From NCBI GenBank assembly GCA_032117095.1, contig JAULZZ010000013.1, positions 1-15,218 of the forward strand: a DNA stretch of 15,218 nt, in the 5' to 3' direction. The notes under the pieces are model-generated. The model was not told the origin of the DNA. It saw nothing but the letters and a program-made list of their open reading frames with translations, and searched no databases. Positions 1-7,766 of this stretch are shown piece after piece. Within the stretch, counting starts at the first letter, position 1, and each line of letters opens with the position of its first letter. Source of the stretch: REEB470 sp032117095. GTDB taxonomy: Bacteria; Bacillota; Bacilli; Paenibacillales; YIM-B00363. A program made the position numbers and the translations under genes.

Positions 1-313
1 CTGTCCCGACGATGCCGTCAATTTCTGGGATTTCGGTGAGCAACGTTTCTTTGTAGCGTTGTGTCAAACACCCCGCCACGACCAACGCCTTGAGCTTCCC
101 CGTCGTTTTATAATCCGCCATCGCTAAAATGGTCTGAATGGACTGTTCTTTGGCCGCCTCAATAAATCCGCACGTATTGATGACGATGACCGTCGCCTGG
201 TCTTCTTGTGTGACGATATCATACCCATGCGCAGCGACAATCCCCGCCATCATCTCACTATCGACCACATTTTTCTCGCATCCGAGTGTGACCATCATTA
301 ACTTTTCTGCCAC
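1..313 (-). CDS. rimO: Ribosomal protein S12 methylthiotransferase RimO, N-terminal part (cut by window edge)
   Basis: This is the first 104 codons of a radical-SAM methylthiotransferase that adds a methylthio group to a conserved aspartate of ribosomal protein S12. The visible part is the N-terminal UPF0004 domain, with the motif VTLGCEKNVVDSE and cysteines at residues 12, 48 (NTCGF) and 82 (AGCLTQRY). These three are the expected ligands of the auxiliary 4Fe-4S cluster. The radical-SAM core and TRAM domain would lie beyond the left edge. I chose a GTG start because it gives MAEKLMMVTLGC, the length expected for the family, and a GGGGGA Shine-Dalgarno lies upstream. In many Bacilli rimO sits next to rodZ and pgsA, as here after a 176-nt gap. 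MiaB is the main alternative, but the spacing of the first motif and the neighbours favour RimO. Confidence 0.9.
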   Translation of the reverse strand, partial: MAEKLMMVTLGCEKNVVDSEMMAGIVAAHGYDIVTQEDQATVIVINTCGFIEAAKEQSIQTILAMADYKTTGKLKALVVAGCLTQRYKETLLTEIPEIDGIVGT

Positions 314-350
314 GCGTACCGTCCCCCACTTGTATGAATTTCTTATGTCG

Positions 351-455
351 ATACGAAACACGAGTTGAATACAGGAATGCTATTGGTTAAAAATGACTGT
401 GCTTTCTCGTAAAATGGGGCCCTCTCAATCGATGTTTTTAATCCGTGTTTTGTAT
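351..455 (-). repeat. Interspersed 105-bp repeat, copy A (full length, reverse orientation)
   Basis: This is a full-length member of the repeat family described at copy B, read on the minus strand. Its ends are near-inverted (ATACGAAACACG at the left, CGTGTTTTGTAT at the right). The core shares the blocks GATTAAAAAC, GGGCCC, TTTTTAACCAAT and TTCCTGTATTCAA with copy B. It fills most of the gap between the rodZ-like gene and rimO, so if those genes are one transcript the repeat is transcribed and could fold as a long hairpin. Confidence 0.85.
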
Positions 456-489
456 GAGTATACCATACCCGAACAAAAGAGCAACGACA

Positions 490-1374
490 TCACGGGGAGC
501 TCGGTGGCGTTTCCAGCCCACGCGTAAACACAAAGCGTCTCGGGTTGGGCTCGTTTCCTGTGTCGATCGTCACGCCATTGACCGTGAGCTCCACCGCATT
601 GGACCGTCCGAGGACGACAAACGTATCCGTATCCATCGTTTGGGTGTACGTGTCTCCTGCCACCATTTTGGCTTGATACACATACTTATTTTTGCGGTCT
701 GCGCGACTCACCCCAATCCACGCTTCGTCCTCTTTGATGCGCACACGAATCTCAATCACAGATTTCCCTACCACATCATACTGTTCTACCGTCGCATTGC
801 CCTGTTTGGTGGTTTCACGGAAAGTGACTGTGTTTTGTGGTGCCTCGGGGAGTACCACAGGAGGTTTTTCTAGGAGGGACGGGGTTTGGTTCACATCCGT
901 AGACACGTCCTTCTGCACTGTGTCGGGAGAGCGTCGCTCGTTGAGTGGGACACTCTTTACCGTACTCTCTGCGGGTTCCGCAGGCTGATTCGTGACAAAA
1001 TAGTAAATGACCGCGACGATCAAAATCGGGAAAGCAATGACCAACACAAAAGAAATCCATTGGTTCGGTCGCCGCTGTAACTCTGCATTGGGCGTGCTGC
1101 GTGTCAGTGGAATCGTCTCACGGGAAGGGTCAACAATGCCTAAGGGCAACTGCGGGGCAAATTGTTGGAAGACGTCTTCTGCCACGAGCCCCAACGACTC
1201 GCAATATTGTTTGATGAACGCACGCACATAAAATTTTCCTGGCAACACATCCAAATCGCCTTCTTCGATCGCTTCAATGTAGCGACGACGAATTTTGGTG
1301 ATTTCTTGCATTTGCTCTAAACTCATCTGTTGTTTTTCGCGTTCTGTGCGCAAATACTGACCCAAATCTCTCAT
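490..1374 (-). CDS. rodZ: RodZ-like helix-turn-helix membrane protein (YmfM family)
   Basis: The 294-residue product has the RodZ layout. A cytoplasmic helix-turn-helix domain (about residues 1-72) begins MRDLGQYLRTEREKQQMSLE. A basic, proline-containing linker follows, then one membrane span (about 106-128). The outer part is a low-complexity linker and a C-terminal beta domain of the DUF4115 type (about 190-290). RodZ links MreB to the cell-wall elongation machinery and supports rod shape. I prefer the ATG at 1374 because it follows GGAGGG at good spacing and starts the HTH domain. An upstream in-frame ATG at 1455 would add 27 residues reaching back into ymfK. It lies 26 nt after ymfK, probably in the same transcript, matching the B. 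subtilis ymfK-ymfM order. Function is inferred from the family. Confidence 0.85.
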   Translation of the reverse strand: MRDLGQYLRTEREKQQMSLEQMQEITKIRRRYIEAIEEGDLDVLPGKFYVRAFIKQYCESLGLVAEDVFQQFAPQLPLGIVDPSRETIPLTRSTPNAELQRRPNQWISFVLVIAFPILIVAVIYYFVTNQPAEPAESTVKSVPLNERRSPDTVQKDVSTDVNQTPSLLEKPPVVLPEAPQNTVTFRETTKQGNATVEQYDVVGKSVIEIRVRIKEDEAWIGVSRADRKNKYVYQAKMVAGDTYTQTMDTDTFVVLGRSNAVELTVNGVTIDTGNEPNPRRFVFTRGLETPPSSP

Positions 1375-1400
1375 TGTATTCCCCCCTCCGTGTCCTCCGT

Positions 1401-2174
1401 TTAGCGCAACGCATCCCATTCGTCGTTTTCGTGGAGCGCATCGTAATGGATACATTCCTCGGGGGTGTTGCGCAGTTCAATGATATATTGGAAACTATCG
1501 TAATCGTAAGGCGTTTCACGGACGAAAATATCGGGATGTTCGATGACTTTGGTCGCAGGCATCGCCATGATCTCATCAAGCACATGGACATGACGTTCGT
1601 GTGCACGTAGCGTACTAATAATCCCATCAATAATGAAAATATTGTTCGGATGACTTTCTTCTGCGGAAAGCTGTGAACGCACCGTCTTGCGCAACAACGT
1701 CGAGGAAACAAATGTCCACCGCTTGTTCGCACACACGCTGCCTGCAATAATCGACTCGGTCTTGCCCACGCGCGGCATCCCACGCAACCCGATGACTTGG
1801 TGGCCGTCTTGTTTGAACACTTCTCCGAGAAAATCTACGAGCATCCCGATTTCATCGCGCACAAAGCGAAATGTTTTGGCGTCGTTGCCGTGCTTATCTA
1901 AAAATCGTCCGTGACGAATCGCCAACGTGTCAGTCAAACTAGACGGACGAAAAGCAGTAATCGTAATGTTGCCAATTTGGTGTAACATACGCCCAAGTAA
2001 GGCGATTTTCTCTTCGTTCATCGCTTTGAACAACATGCCACGCGTCTGATTTTCAAACCCGTTGATCGAGATGATGTTGATTTCTAGCATCCCCATTAAA
2101 GAAGCAATGTCGCCGAGTAACCCAGGGCGATCCCGCTGAATGACGTACTCCATATACCACGATTTGGCTTCCAT
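1401..2174 (-). CDS. ymfK: YmfK-like DUF3388 protein (ACT-like domain plus P-loop)
   Basis: This 257-residue protein matches Bacillus YmfK (DUF3388), whose biochemical role is not established. Residues 5-75 look like an ACT-type ligand-binding fold (QRDRPGLLGDIASLMGMLEI). Residues 82-125 carry the family block LAIRHGR and FRFVRDEIGMLVDF. A clear Walker A motif, GMPRVGKT, lies at 132-139, followed by IFIIDGI (179-185), a plausible Walker B strand. I chose the ATG at 2174 because AGGGAG lies upstream and the protein then begins like Bacillus YmfK; an in-frame ATG at 2279 would add 35 unrelated residues. The gene heads the ymfK-rodZ-rimO cluster, which in Bacilli is usually followed by pgsA, cinA and recA. 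Family identity is firm; an NTP-dependent regulatory role is only an inference from the two domains. Confidence 0.88.
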   Translation of the reverse strand: MEAKSWYMEYVIQRDRPGLLGDIASLMGMLEINIISINGFENQTRGMLFKAMNEEKIALLGRMLHQIGNITITAFRPSSLTDTLAIRHGRFLDKHGNDAKTFRFVRDEIGMLVDFLGEVFKQDGHQVIGLRGMPRVGKTESIIAGSVCANKRWTFVSSTLLRKTVRSQLSAEESHPNNIFIIDGIISTLRAHERHVHVLDEIMAMPATKVIEHPDIFVRETPYDYDSFQYIIELRNTPEECIHYDALHENDEWDALR

Positions 2175-2316
2175 GCGATCACTCCCTTCGAACGGTTTGG
2201 CTTCCTCATACGCATCCCTGATGGAAAACATGATATACAGCGGGCTTTCCTTTTGTGCAAAAGCAAAAGGCGGTTTCACCGATCGGTTGTATCGTTATGA
2301 AATACGGATGAATACA

Positions 2317-2322
2317 ATTATA
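2317..2322 (-). promoter_or_regulatory. Probable -10 element (TATAAT) of the ymfK operon
   Basis: A perfect TATAAT on the minus strand lies about 140 nt upstream of the ymfK start and 26 bp from repeat copy B. No good -35 hexamer is present at 17-18 bp (TATGCA is the best), so the promoter is plausible but not certain. Confidence 0.45.
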
Positions 2323-2348
2323 CCGCATAGGTGGGCATTTGCATACTT

Positions 2349-2453
2349 ATACTAAACACTGATTAAAAACGTCCATACAAAGGGCCCTATTTCACAAGAA
2401 ATCACTGCGCGTTTTAACCAATCGAATTCCTGTATTCAATCAGTGTTTAGTAT
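2349..2453 (+). repeat. Interspersed 105-bp repeat, copy B (type copy, perfect 16-bp terminal inverted repeats)
   Basis: The element is bounded by ATACTAAACACTGATT (2349-2364) and its exact reverse complement AATCAGTGTTTAGTAT (2438-2453). Inside are a second imperfect inverted pair (TTAAAAACG and CGTTTTAA) and a small palindrome AGGGCCCT. It contains no ORF of note, so it resembles a MITE or a REP/BIME-like element. It lies between the ymfK promoter and the glnA terminator. Four relatives lie at 351-455, 8970-9070, 11012-11077 and 13681-13776. I could not define a clear target-site duplication. Confidence 0.88.
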
Positions 2454-2562
2454 TATGGGCACGTCTATCCCCCGATACGGAAGAAGGAGTATGCTCCAAA
2501 AACGGCAACACCATCGCTTATTATGAAATATCCCAAAAACGCCCCCCTTATGTGGGCATAGC

Positions 2563-2605
2563 AAAACCTCTTCGTGCGCATACGCTGCACAAAGAGGTTT
2601 TTTTC
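2563..2605. terminator. Bidirectional intrinsic terminator downstream of glnA
   Basis: AAAACCTCTT (2563-2572) pairs with AAGAGGTTTT (2592-2601), and the stem extends with CGTGC/GCACA around a short loop. The plus-strand side ends in seven T residues; the minus-strand side ends in TTTT. Its place 14 nt after the glnA stop makes it the likely glnA terminator, although the T tract is stronger for plus-strand transcripts. Confidence 0.75.
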
Positions 2606-2618
2606 GTTGTGGATAAAA

Positions 2619-4043
2619 TTAGCAGTCGTAATACAAGGCGATTTCGTGCGGATGAGGACGGGTGTTGACGGCTTTCGTCTCGGCGCGTTTGAAGTCTACA
2701 TAATTGAAAATAAAGTCCAAGGTGAATACGTCGCCTTGGGTCAAAAATGCATGGTCGGCGAGCAACGCATCCAACGCTTCGTCCATCGACCCTGGCACGC
2801 TGCGAATTTCACTTTTTTCTACATCGGACAAGTCATAGATGTTTTTGTCGATCGGGCCATACCCCAGTTTGCGCGGATCAATCTTGTTTTTGATCCCATC
2901 TAGTCCTGCCATCAACATCGCTGCGAATGCCAAGTAAGGGTTCGCCGTGGAATCTGGCGTACGGAACTCGATGCGCGCCCCTTTCGGTGTGACGGCTGCG
3001 ATCGGAATGCGGACTGCCGCAGAACGGTTTCCCTTGGAGAACACGAGGTTGACAGGCGCTTCATACCCTGGAACCAAGCGTTTGTAGGAGTTCGTGCTCG
3101 GGTTGGTGAACGCCAACAACGCAGGCGCATGGTGCAAGATGCCCCCAATGTAATAAATCGCCATTTCGCTCATGTTGGCATACGCACCTTTTTCATAAAA
3201 CAACGGCTCATCGCCTGCGAAAATCGATTGGTGTACGTGCATGCCACTTCCGTTGTCGCCGAACAAAGGCTTCGGCATAAACGTGGCTGTTTTCCCATAT
3301 TTTTGGGCGGTGTTGTGGACGATGTATTTGTACTTCAAAAGGTTGTCGGCTGTTTTTGTCAAGGTGTCAAAACGGAAGTTGATCTCCCCTTGACCCGCTG
3401 AAGCGACTTCGTGGTGATGGCGATCGATACGCAAACCGGCCTCCATCATCAGACGACACATTTCACTGCGAATGTCTTGTTGGGAATCGACGGGCTGTAC
3501 AGGGACGTACCCCCCTTTTACCGGCACTTTGAATCCTAAGTTTCCACCTTCTTCGCTGCGCCCTGTATTCCATGCGCCCTCGATCGAATCGACTTCATAA
3601 GAAGAACGGTTCATGCCAGATTCATAGGTGACATGGTCAAAGATGAAAAATTCAGACTCTGGACCAAAGTACGCCACGGAACCAATGCCACTCGTTTGCA
3701 AATAGGTTTCTGCTTTTTGGGCGATGCCACGTGGATCCCGTGCATAGGGCTGACCGTCTGGGGTGACAATGTCACACATGACGATCATCGTCGGGTGTGC
3801 GGTGAACGGATCCATGTACGCCGTGGTGACATCGGGAATCATCACCATGTCCGAGTTTTCAATCGTACAGTATCCTGGAATCGACGAACCGTCAAAGGCT
3901 ACCCCGTTGGTCAACGTACTTTCGTCGACTTCGACTGCGGGCAATGAAATGTGTTGTGCCTTCCCAGACAACCCCACAAAGCGAAAATCGACCCACTCTA
4001 CTTGCTTCTCCCCAATGAGTTGCAAAAATTGCGTCGCTGACAT
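2619..4043 (-). CDS. glnA: Glutamine synthetase, type I, beta subtype
   Basis: Glutamine synthetase makes glutamine from glutamate, ammonia and ATP, the main ammonia-assimilation step, as a cytoplasmic dodecamer. Visible signatures include FDGSSIPGY, the GPESEFFIFD active-site strand, HHHEVASAGQGEI, KPLFGDNGSGMH, NPSTNSYKRLVPGYEAP and NRSAAVRIP. The product is 474 residues, nearer the enteric enzyme (469) than the Bacillus one (444). It carries the beta-subtype insertion around residues 140-180 (SIEGAWN, EEGGNLG). It also has the adenylylation loop DKNIYDL, with tyrosine 403 where E. coli has Tyr397. Two ATGs are adjacent at 4046 and 4043; I chose the second because it is 8 nt from AGGAGG and gives MSATQF, like E. 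coli. It has its own promoter with a GlnR/TnrA box and appears to be transcribed alone; no glnR is adjacent. Confidence 0.96.
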   Translation of the reverse strand: MSATQFLQLIGEKQVEWVDFRFVGLSGKAQHISLPAVEVDESTLTNGVAFDGSSIPGYCTIENSDMVMIPDVTTAYMDPFTAHPTMIVMCDIVTPDGQPYARDPRGIAQKAETYLQTSGIGSVAYFGPESEFFIFDHVTYESGMNRSSYEVDSIEGAWNTGRSEEGGNLGFKVPVKGGYVPVQPVDSQQDIRSEMCRLMMEAGLRIDRHHHEVASAGQGEINFRFDTLTKTADNLLKYKYIVHNTAQKYGKTATFMPKPLFGDNGSGMHVHQSIFAGDEPLFYEKGAYANMSEMAIYYIGGILHHAPALLAFTNPSTNSYKRLVPGYEAPVNLVFSKGNRSAAVRIPIAAVTPKGARIEFRTPDSTANPYLAFAAMLMAGLDGIKNKIDPRKLGYGPIDKNIYDLSDVEKSEIRSVPGSMDEALDALLADHAFLTQGDVFTLDFIFNYVDFKRAETKAVNTRPHPHEIALYYDC

Positions 4044-4107
4044 CATGAAACCCTCCTACTTTCATTCATCTGGTCAATCATGGCTGGCATTTCCTTCATA
4101 CGCCCAC

Positions 4108-4137
4108 ATTATACTGGATGGCGAAACCATTCGTCAA
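4108..4137 (-). promoter_or_regulatory. Sigma-A promoter of glnA
   Basis: The -35 TTGACG (4132-4137) and -10 TATAAT (4108-4113) are separated by 18 bp on the minus strand. The predicted start near 4101 leaves a leader of about 55 nt before glnA. Both hexamers are close to consensus, so this is the best promoter in the window. Confidence 0.8.
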
Positions 4138-4175
4138 GCGAAACACCCGCCATGTGAGGTATTTTTGTCGACTTA

Positions 4176-4192
4176 TGTAAGATATTATCACA
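4176..4192. promoter_or_regulatory. GlnR/TnrA operator upstream of glnA
   Basis: TGTAAGATATTATCACA fits the palindromic GlnR/TnrA consensus TGTNA-N7-TNACA at every fixed position. Its centre is about 83 bp upstream of the predicted glnA transcription start. In Bacillus, GlnR and TnrA bind such boxes to control glnA by nitrogen supply. I saw only one perfect box here; the region between it and the -35 has no second good match. Confidence 0.75.
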
Positions 4193-4350
4193 TTTGCGCA
4201 GATGCCGTGCACGGTGAAACATAAAAACGCGGTGCCATTTGTAATAATGAAATGACCTCTGTGAAGCGAAAAGCCCCCCTTTACAAGGCCCTTTTGACAA
4301 GGACACGCTTCTTTTCAACATCAAAAACCGCACCGATGCCATGCACAACA

Positions 4351-4389
4351 CAAAACACCCCCACTTCAAAATGAAACGGGGATGTTTTG
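4351..4389 (-). terminator. Intrinsic terminator downstream of aroF
   Basis: Two 17-nt arms, 4351-4367 and 4373-4389, pair along their length with a few G-T wobbles around a 5-nt loop. On the minus strand the stem is followed by a T-rich stretch (TGTTTTGTGTTG, partly within the arm). It lies 45 nt after the aroF stop and separates aroF from glnA. The flanks are similar on both strands, so it may act both ways. Confidence 0.7.
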
Positions 4390-4434
4390 ACGCATATTTT
4401 GCAAAGCTCATACATTTCTAATCCTACTGTATTA

Positions 4435-5460
4435 CTACGGGATCAAAAAAGACTTGCCAACGAGTGGCGCGAGCTGGTGTAACTCTTGGAGCAATTTCGC
4501 AAAGGCATCTGGAAACAGCGATTGGACACCGTCGCCTGTCATCGAATTGTCAGGGTCTGTATGCATCTCAATGATCAAGCCGTCTGCCCCCGCTGCCACA
4601 GAAGCTTTCGTCATCGTAGCCACGAGCTCCCGCCGTCCCGTGCCGTGACTCGGATCCGAGATTACCGGCAAATGGCTCAACTGTTTCATCACCGGAATCG
4701 CCGTGAGATCGAGCGTGTTGCGCGTGTACGTTTCGAACGTGCGAATCCCTCGCTCACACAACATCACGTTGGGATTGCCCCCCGCCAAAATGTACTCCGC
4801 CGCATTGAGCCACTCGTCGTATGTCGCACTAAAACCGCGTTTGAGCAGTACCGCTTTTCCACACGTGCCGAGCTTGCGCAACAAATCGAAGTTTTGCATG
4901 TTTCGTGTTCCTACCTGCATGATATCGGCATACTGTGCGCACACGTCGACATACTCCGGTGTCATCACCTCCGTGATCGTAAGCAAGCCGTATTTTTCGC
5001 CTGCTTCTGCCATCCATTCGAGCCCTTCTATCCCGACGCCCTGAAAGCTATATGGCCCCGTACGCGGCTTAAACGCCCCGCCACGCAACACTTGTGCACC
5101 GGATGCTTTGACGAGGGCAGCGATCTCCATGATCTGCTCCCGACTTTCTACCGCACACGGCCCCCCCATCACGACGAGCGAATCGCCCCCGATACGCACC
5201 CCTTTGATGTCGATCACGGTGTCTTCGGGGTGAAAATCCCGACTGGCGAGCTTGTACGTTTTGGAAATGCGCACGACACTTTCCACCCCACTCATTTGGC
5301 GCAATTGTTCGGATAAAGACGGTTCAAATTTCCCGATAATCCCGATCACCGTACGCTCCGCCCCCCGGGAAACATGGGCTTGTAAGCCCCGCTTTTCGAT
5401 GGCACGCACGACATTTTGAATCTTCTCTTCTCCTGCAGCGTTCGCTAAAATGGCAATCAT
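4435..5460 (-). CDS. aroF: 3-deoxy-7-phosphoheptulonate (DAHP) synthase, type I-beta with regulatory domain
   Basis: DAHP synthase condenses phosphoenolpyruvate with erythrose 4-phosphate, the first step of the shikimate pathway to aromatic amino acids. The 341-residue protein has an N-terminal ferredoxin-like regulatory domain (about 1-70) and a KDO8P/DAHP synthase TIM barrel (about 80-335). This resembles the Thermotoga-type enzyme of similar length. Barrel motifs are VMGGPCAVES (97-106), RGGAFKPRTGPYSFQG (126-141), CERGIRTFE, DPSHGTGRR and EMHTDP, which supply the phosphate-, PEP- and metal-binding residues. In homologues the N-terminal domain gives feedback inhibition by tyrosine or phenylalanine; that is likely here but not proven. 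The start follows AAGGAGGAG at 8 nt. The gene lies 108 nt after the histidine kinase, ends at its own terminator and may be read from the upstream ispH transcript. Confidence 0.95.
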   Translation of the reverse strand: MIAILANAAGEEKIQNVVRAIEKRGLQAHVSRGAERTVIGIIGKFEPSLSEQLRQMSGVESVVRISKTYKLASRDFHPEDTVIDIKGVRIGGDSLVVMGGPCAVESREQIMEIAALVKASGAQVLRGGAFKPRTGPYSFQGVGIEGLEWMAEAGEKYGLLTITEVMTPEYVDVCAQYADIMQVGTRNMQNFDLLRKLGTCGKAVLLKRGFSATYDEWLNAAEYILAGGNPNVMLCERGIRTFETYTRNTLDLTAIPVMKQLSHLPVISDPSHGTGRRELVATMTKASVAAGADGLIIEMHTDPDNSMTGDGVQSLFPDAFAKLLQELHQLAPLVGKSFLIP

Positions 5461-5568
5461 GGCGTCTTCTCCTCCTTAGATATTGTCACTCCATATGGAT
5501 ACGTCGTTCGCTCCGCTATCGCTTGTGCACACTACGATGCTTACACGCTTCATAGGGATGAAGTAATT

Positions 5569-7068
5569 TTATCCGATGCCGTTCGCCTTGTCAAGGGGCA
5601 ACCAAGCGATCATCGTCGTTCCTTTTTTCTCCCGCGTATACACTTCGATCGTTCCTTGGTGTTCATCAATGATCCACCGTGCAATCGCCAGCCCTAAGCC
5701 ACTGCCACTACGTCTCCCCCGCGATGCATCGATGCGGTACAATCGTTCAAAAATATGAGGTACGTGCTCCTTGGCGATGCCGATTCCCGTGTCCCGCACC
5801 CGCAACCCCACCCGACGCATCCCTGCATCCATGAGGGCATCGAGCACGACTTCACCTTCATCCGTGTATTGAAAGGCATTTTCAATCAAGATGTACAACA
5901 ACTGCTTGATCGCATCGGCGTTCCCGCGCACTTCCACGTCCGCCAGCGCATCGAGGTCTCCTATTTTCCAATCCACCTGATGGGGCAAATGCACCGCCTG
6001 CCGACCGACTTCTTCGACGATTGCCAGCAACCCCAGCGGCTGCATCACCAAGCGATGCCCAATGTCTGAACGCGCCAATGTCAACAAGTCATTGACCATC
6101 CTACTCATCCGCTGCGCCTCGGCCACGACGTCTTGAATGGCGGCTCCGACCATCTGTTGCGCTGGCTCCCCTACTGCTGTCGGCTCCTCCCACACCCGTT
6201 CATGCGTTCTTTTTTGCCACATTTTTTCTAGCCATTCCACATTGCCACGTATCGTGGTCAATGGCGTGCGCAACTCATGAGACGCATCGGAGATGAACCG
6301 TCGCTGTGCCTGATTCGCTTCTTCTAGCTCCCCCTGTACCCGCTCCAACTGCGCAAGCATGCTGTTGATCGTCCGTGTCAGCCTTCCAATTTCGTCGTCA
6401 GGGCCGTCATATTGAATGCGCTGTTGCAGAGACCTGGCTTGTCCGATCCGTTGGGTTTCGCCCATCACCACTTCGATCGGGCGCAAAGCTTGGCGTGCCA
6501 AAAACCACCCCAACGAGGAGGCAAATGCAAGGGTGGTCAGTCCGACCATCGTCAAAATCCACCGCAGGGCCGCGAGCGATTGCTCCACATCCGTCAATAA
6601 CGTTGCGATCTGCACCGCCCCGACATACGATTGATCCGTCTGTGTCGGCGTATCGATCCGCAGCGGAATCGTATAGGTGAGAAAGGGGTAAGATAAAATC
6701 GTTTCGTGACGAAAAAAAGAAGTGGTAAATCCCGCAGGTGCGCTCACTTCGGGAGGGACAGGCAACGCAATGTCCGCCGTCTGATCTTGTACTTGTCCGC
6801 GCGCATCGACAATTTGCAAGTAACATCCGCTATACCGAAAATCCTGCAACTCGGGCAAGGAGAGTGTAAACGTCGTCCCCAAAAATAAATTATACCGTTG
6901 TGTCACATCAATCTGCGCAAACACGCGTTCACCGAGCCGCTGCATCGTTTCTTTCTCCGCCTCATAGAGCGAATAAGACACAAATACATATACGGCAGTC
7001 GAGCATGCCAAAATCGTCCCCATCGTCACCGCCGTATACCACAGCGTCAACCGCAACCGAATGCTCAT
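5569..7068 (-). CDS. Two-component sensor histidine kinase
   Basis: This 499-residue membrane kinase pairs with the response regulator just upstream. Membrane spans lie at about 8-31 and 169-190, enclosing an extracytoplasmic sensor domain of about 135 residues. Then come a HAMP linker (191-243), a HisKA domain with the phosphorylated His264 in SDASHELRTPLTTIRGN, and an ATPase domain. The ATPase domain has an N box (ILIENAFQYT, Asn397), G1 (DTGIGI), F box (IFERLYR) and G2 (GSGLGLAIA). The loop between the two HisKA helices is about 16 residues longer than in WalK. The ATG at 7068 overlaps the regulator's TGA by four bases (ATGA), implying translational coupling. The signal sensed is unknown, and the class resembles MprB/BaeS-like kinases only in general layout. 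Confidence 0.95.
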   Translation of the reverse strand: MSIRLRLTLWYTAVTMGTILACSTAVYVFVSYSLYEAEKETMQRLGERVFAQIDVTQRYNLFLGTTFTLSLPELQDFRYSGCYLQIVDARGQVQDQTADIALPVPPEVSAPAGFTTSFFRHETILSYPFLTYTIPLRIDTPTQTDQSYVGAVQIATLLTDVEQSLAALRWILTMVGLTTLAFASSLGWFLARQALRPIEVVMGETQRIGQARSLQQRIQYDGPDDEIGRLTRTINSMLAQLERVQGELEEANQAQRRFISDASHELRTPLTTIRGNVEWLEKMWQKRTHERVWEEPTAVGEPAQQMVGAAIQDVVAEAQRMSRMVNDLLTLARSDIGHRLVMQPLGLLAIVEEVGRQAVHLPHQVDWKIGDLDALADVEVRGNADAIKQLLYILIENAFQYTDEGEVVLDALMDAGMRRVGLRVRDTGIGIAKEHVPHIFERLYRIDASRGRRSGSGLGLAIARWIIDEHQGTIEVYTREKKGTTMIAWLPLDKANGIG

Positions 7069-7763
7069 GGGCGTTGTTCACGCAATACGTAGCCCGTCCC
7101 CCGTACGGTTTGAATCAATCGGGGTTCGCCCCCTTCTTCTAATTTTTGGCGAAGCATCGCCACGTACACTTCGAGCACATTGGACTCGCCGATGAAGTCG
7201 TATCCCCATATTTTTTGCATCAATACGTCTCGTTGGAGTACCCGACGCGGGTGCATTAAAAAAAAATGCAACAAGTCGAATTCTTTGGCGGTCAACTCAA
7301 TCTGCCGCGCTTGGCGGAACACTTCCCGTGTATGTGCATGCAGCGTCAAATCGCCAAACTGCAACATCGGAGGCGGTTCGTGGAAAGCAGACGCGTGACG
7401 CCGGCGACGCAACAACGCACGCAGTCGGGCAAGCAATTCTTCAAGCGCAAACGGCTTGACCATATAATCGTCTGCTCCGACATCGAGCCCACGGACGCGA
7501 TCGGGAATGTCATCTCGCGCGGTGAGCATGAGCACCGCCACGTCGTACCCTTCTTCTCGTATGCATCGACACACGGCCCACCCGTCCATCCCGGGCATCA
7601 TCACATCGAGAATGACAGCATCGGGGGGCTGTGTGCGCACTTCCTGTAACCCCGCAGCACCGTCATGGTGTGCGATGACCGCGTACCCTTCAAACGACAA
7701 ACTGCGTTGCAGCATCGAGGTAATGCGCACGTCATCGTCGATGACCAAAATGCGTGCTCTCAT
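7065..7763 (-). CDS. OmpR/PhoB-family response regulator
   Basis: The 232-residue protein has a receiver domain (about 3-118) with acidic pocket D9-D10-D11, phosphoacceptor Asp53 (VILDVMMPGMDG), Thr81 and Lys103 (VKPF). A winged-helix DNA-binding domain (about 133-230) follows, containing ELTAKEFDLLHFF and RGTGYVLR. It should bind tandem DNA half-sites as a dimer once phosphorylated by the adjacent kinase. The ATG lies 3 nt after the ispH stop, and its Shine-Dalgarno (GAGGAG) is formed by the last ispH codons, so the two genes are coupled. Targets are unknown; the phased repeats upstream of htrA (12566-12597) are the only candidate site in this window. Confidence 0.96.
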   Translation of the reverse strand: MRARILVIDDDVRITSMLQRSLSFEGYAVIAHHDGAAGLQEVRTQPPDAVILDVMMPGMDGWAVCRCIREEGYDVAVLMLTARDDIPDRVRGLDVGADDYMVKPFALEELLARLRALLRRRRHASAFHEPPPMLQFGDLTLHAHTREVFRQARQIELTAKEFDLLHFFLMHPRRVLQRDVLMQKIWGYDFIGESNVLEVYVAMLRQKLEEGGEPRLIQTVRGTGYVLREQRP

Positions 7764-7766
7764 GGC

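Noticed and set aside
2488..2524. Tiny plus-strand frame after AAGGAG (11 codons)
   Set aside because: The Shine-Dalgarno is too close to the ATG and the peptide is too short to support.
4109..4411. Minus-strand 100-codon frame between aroF and glnA
   Set aside because: It runs through the aroF terminator, the GlnR box and the glnA promoter; the product resembles nothing known.
4486..5316. Long plus-strand open frame of 276 codons opposite aroF
   Set aside because: It is antisense to a highly conserved enzyme, its product has no recognisable domain and is rich in His, Arg and Cys as shadow frames are, and no ribosome site fits.
5548..5563. CTTCAT/ATGAAG hairpin after the histidine kinase gene
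   Set aside because: It has only a 6-bp stem and no T tract on the minus strand, so it is not a convincing terminator.
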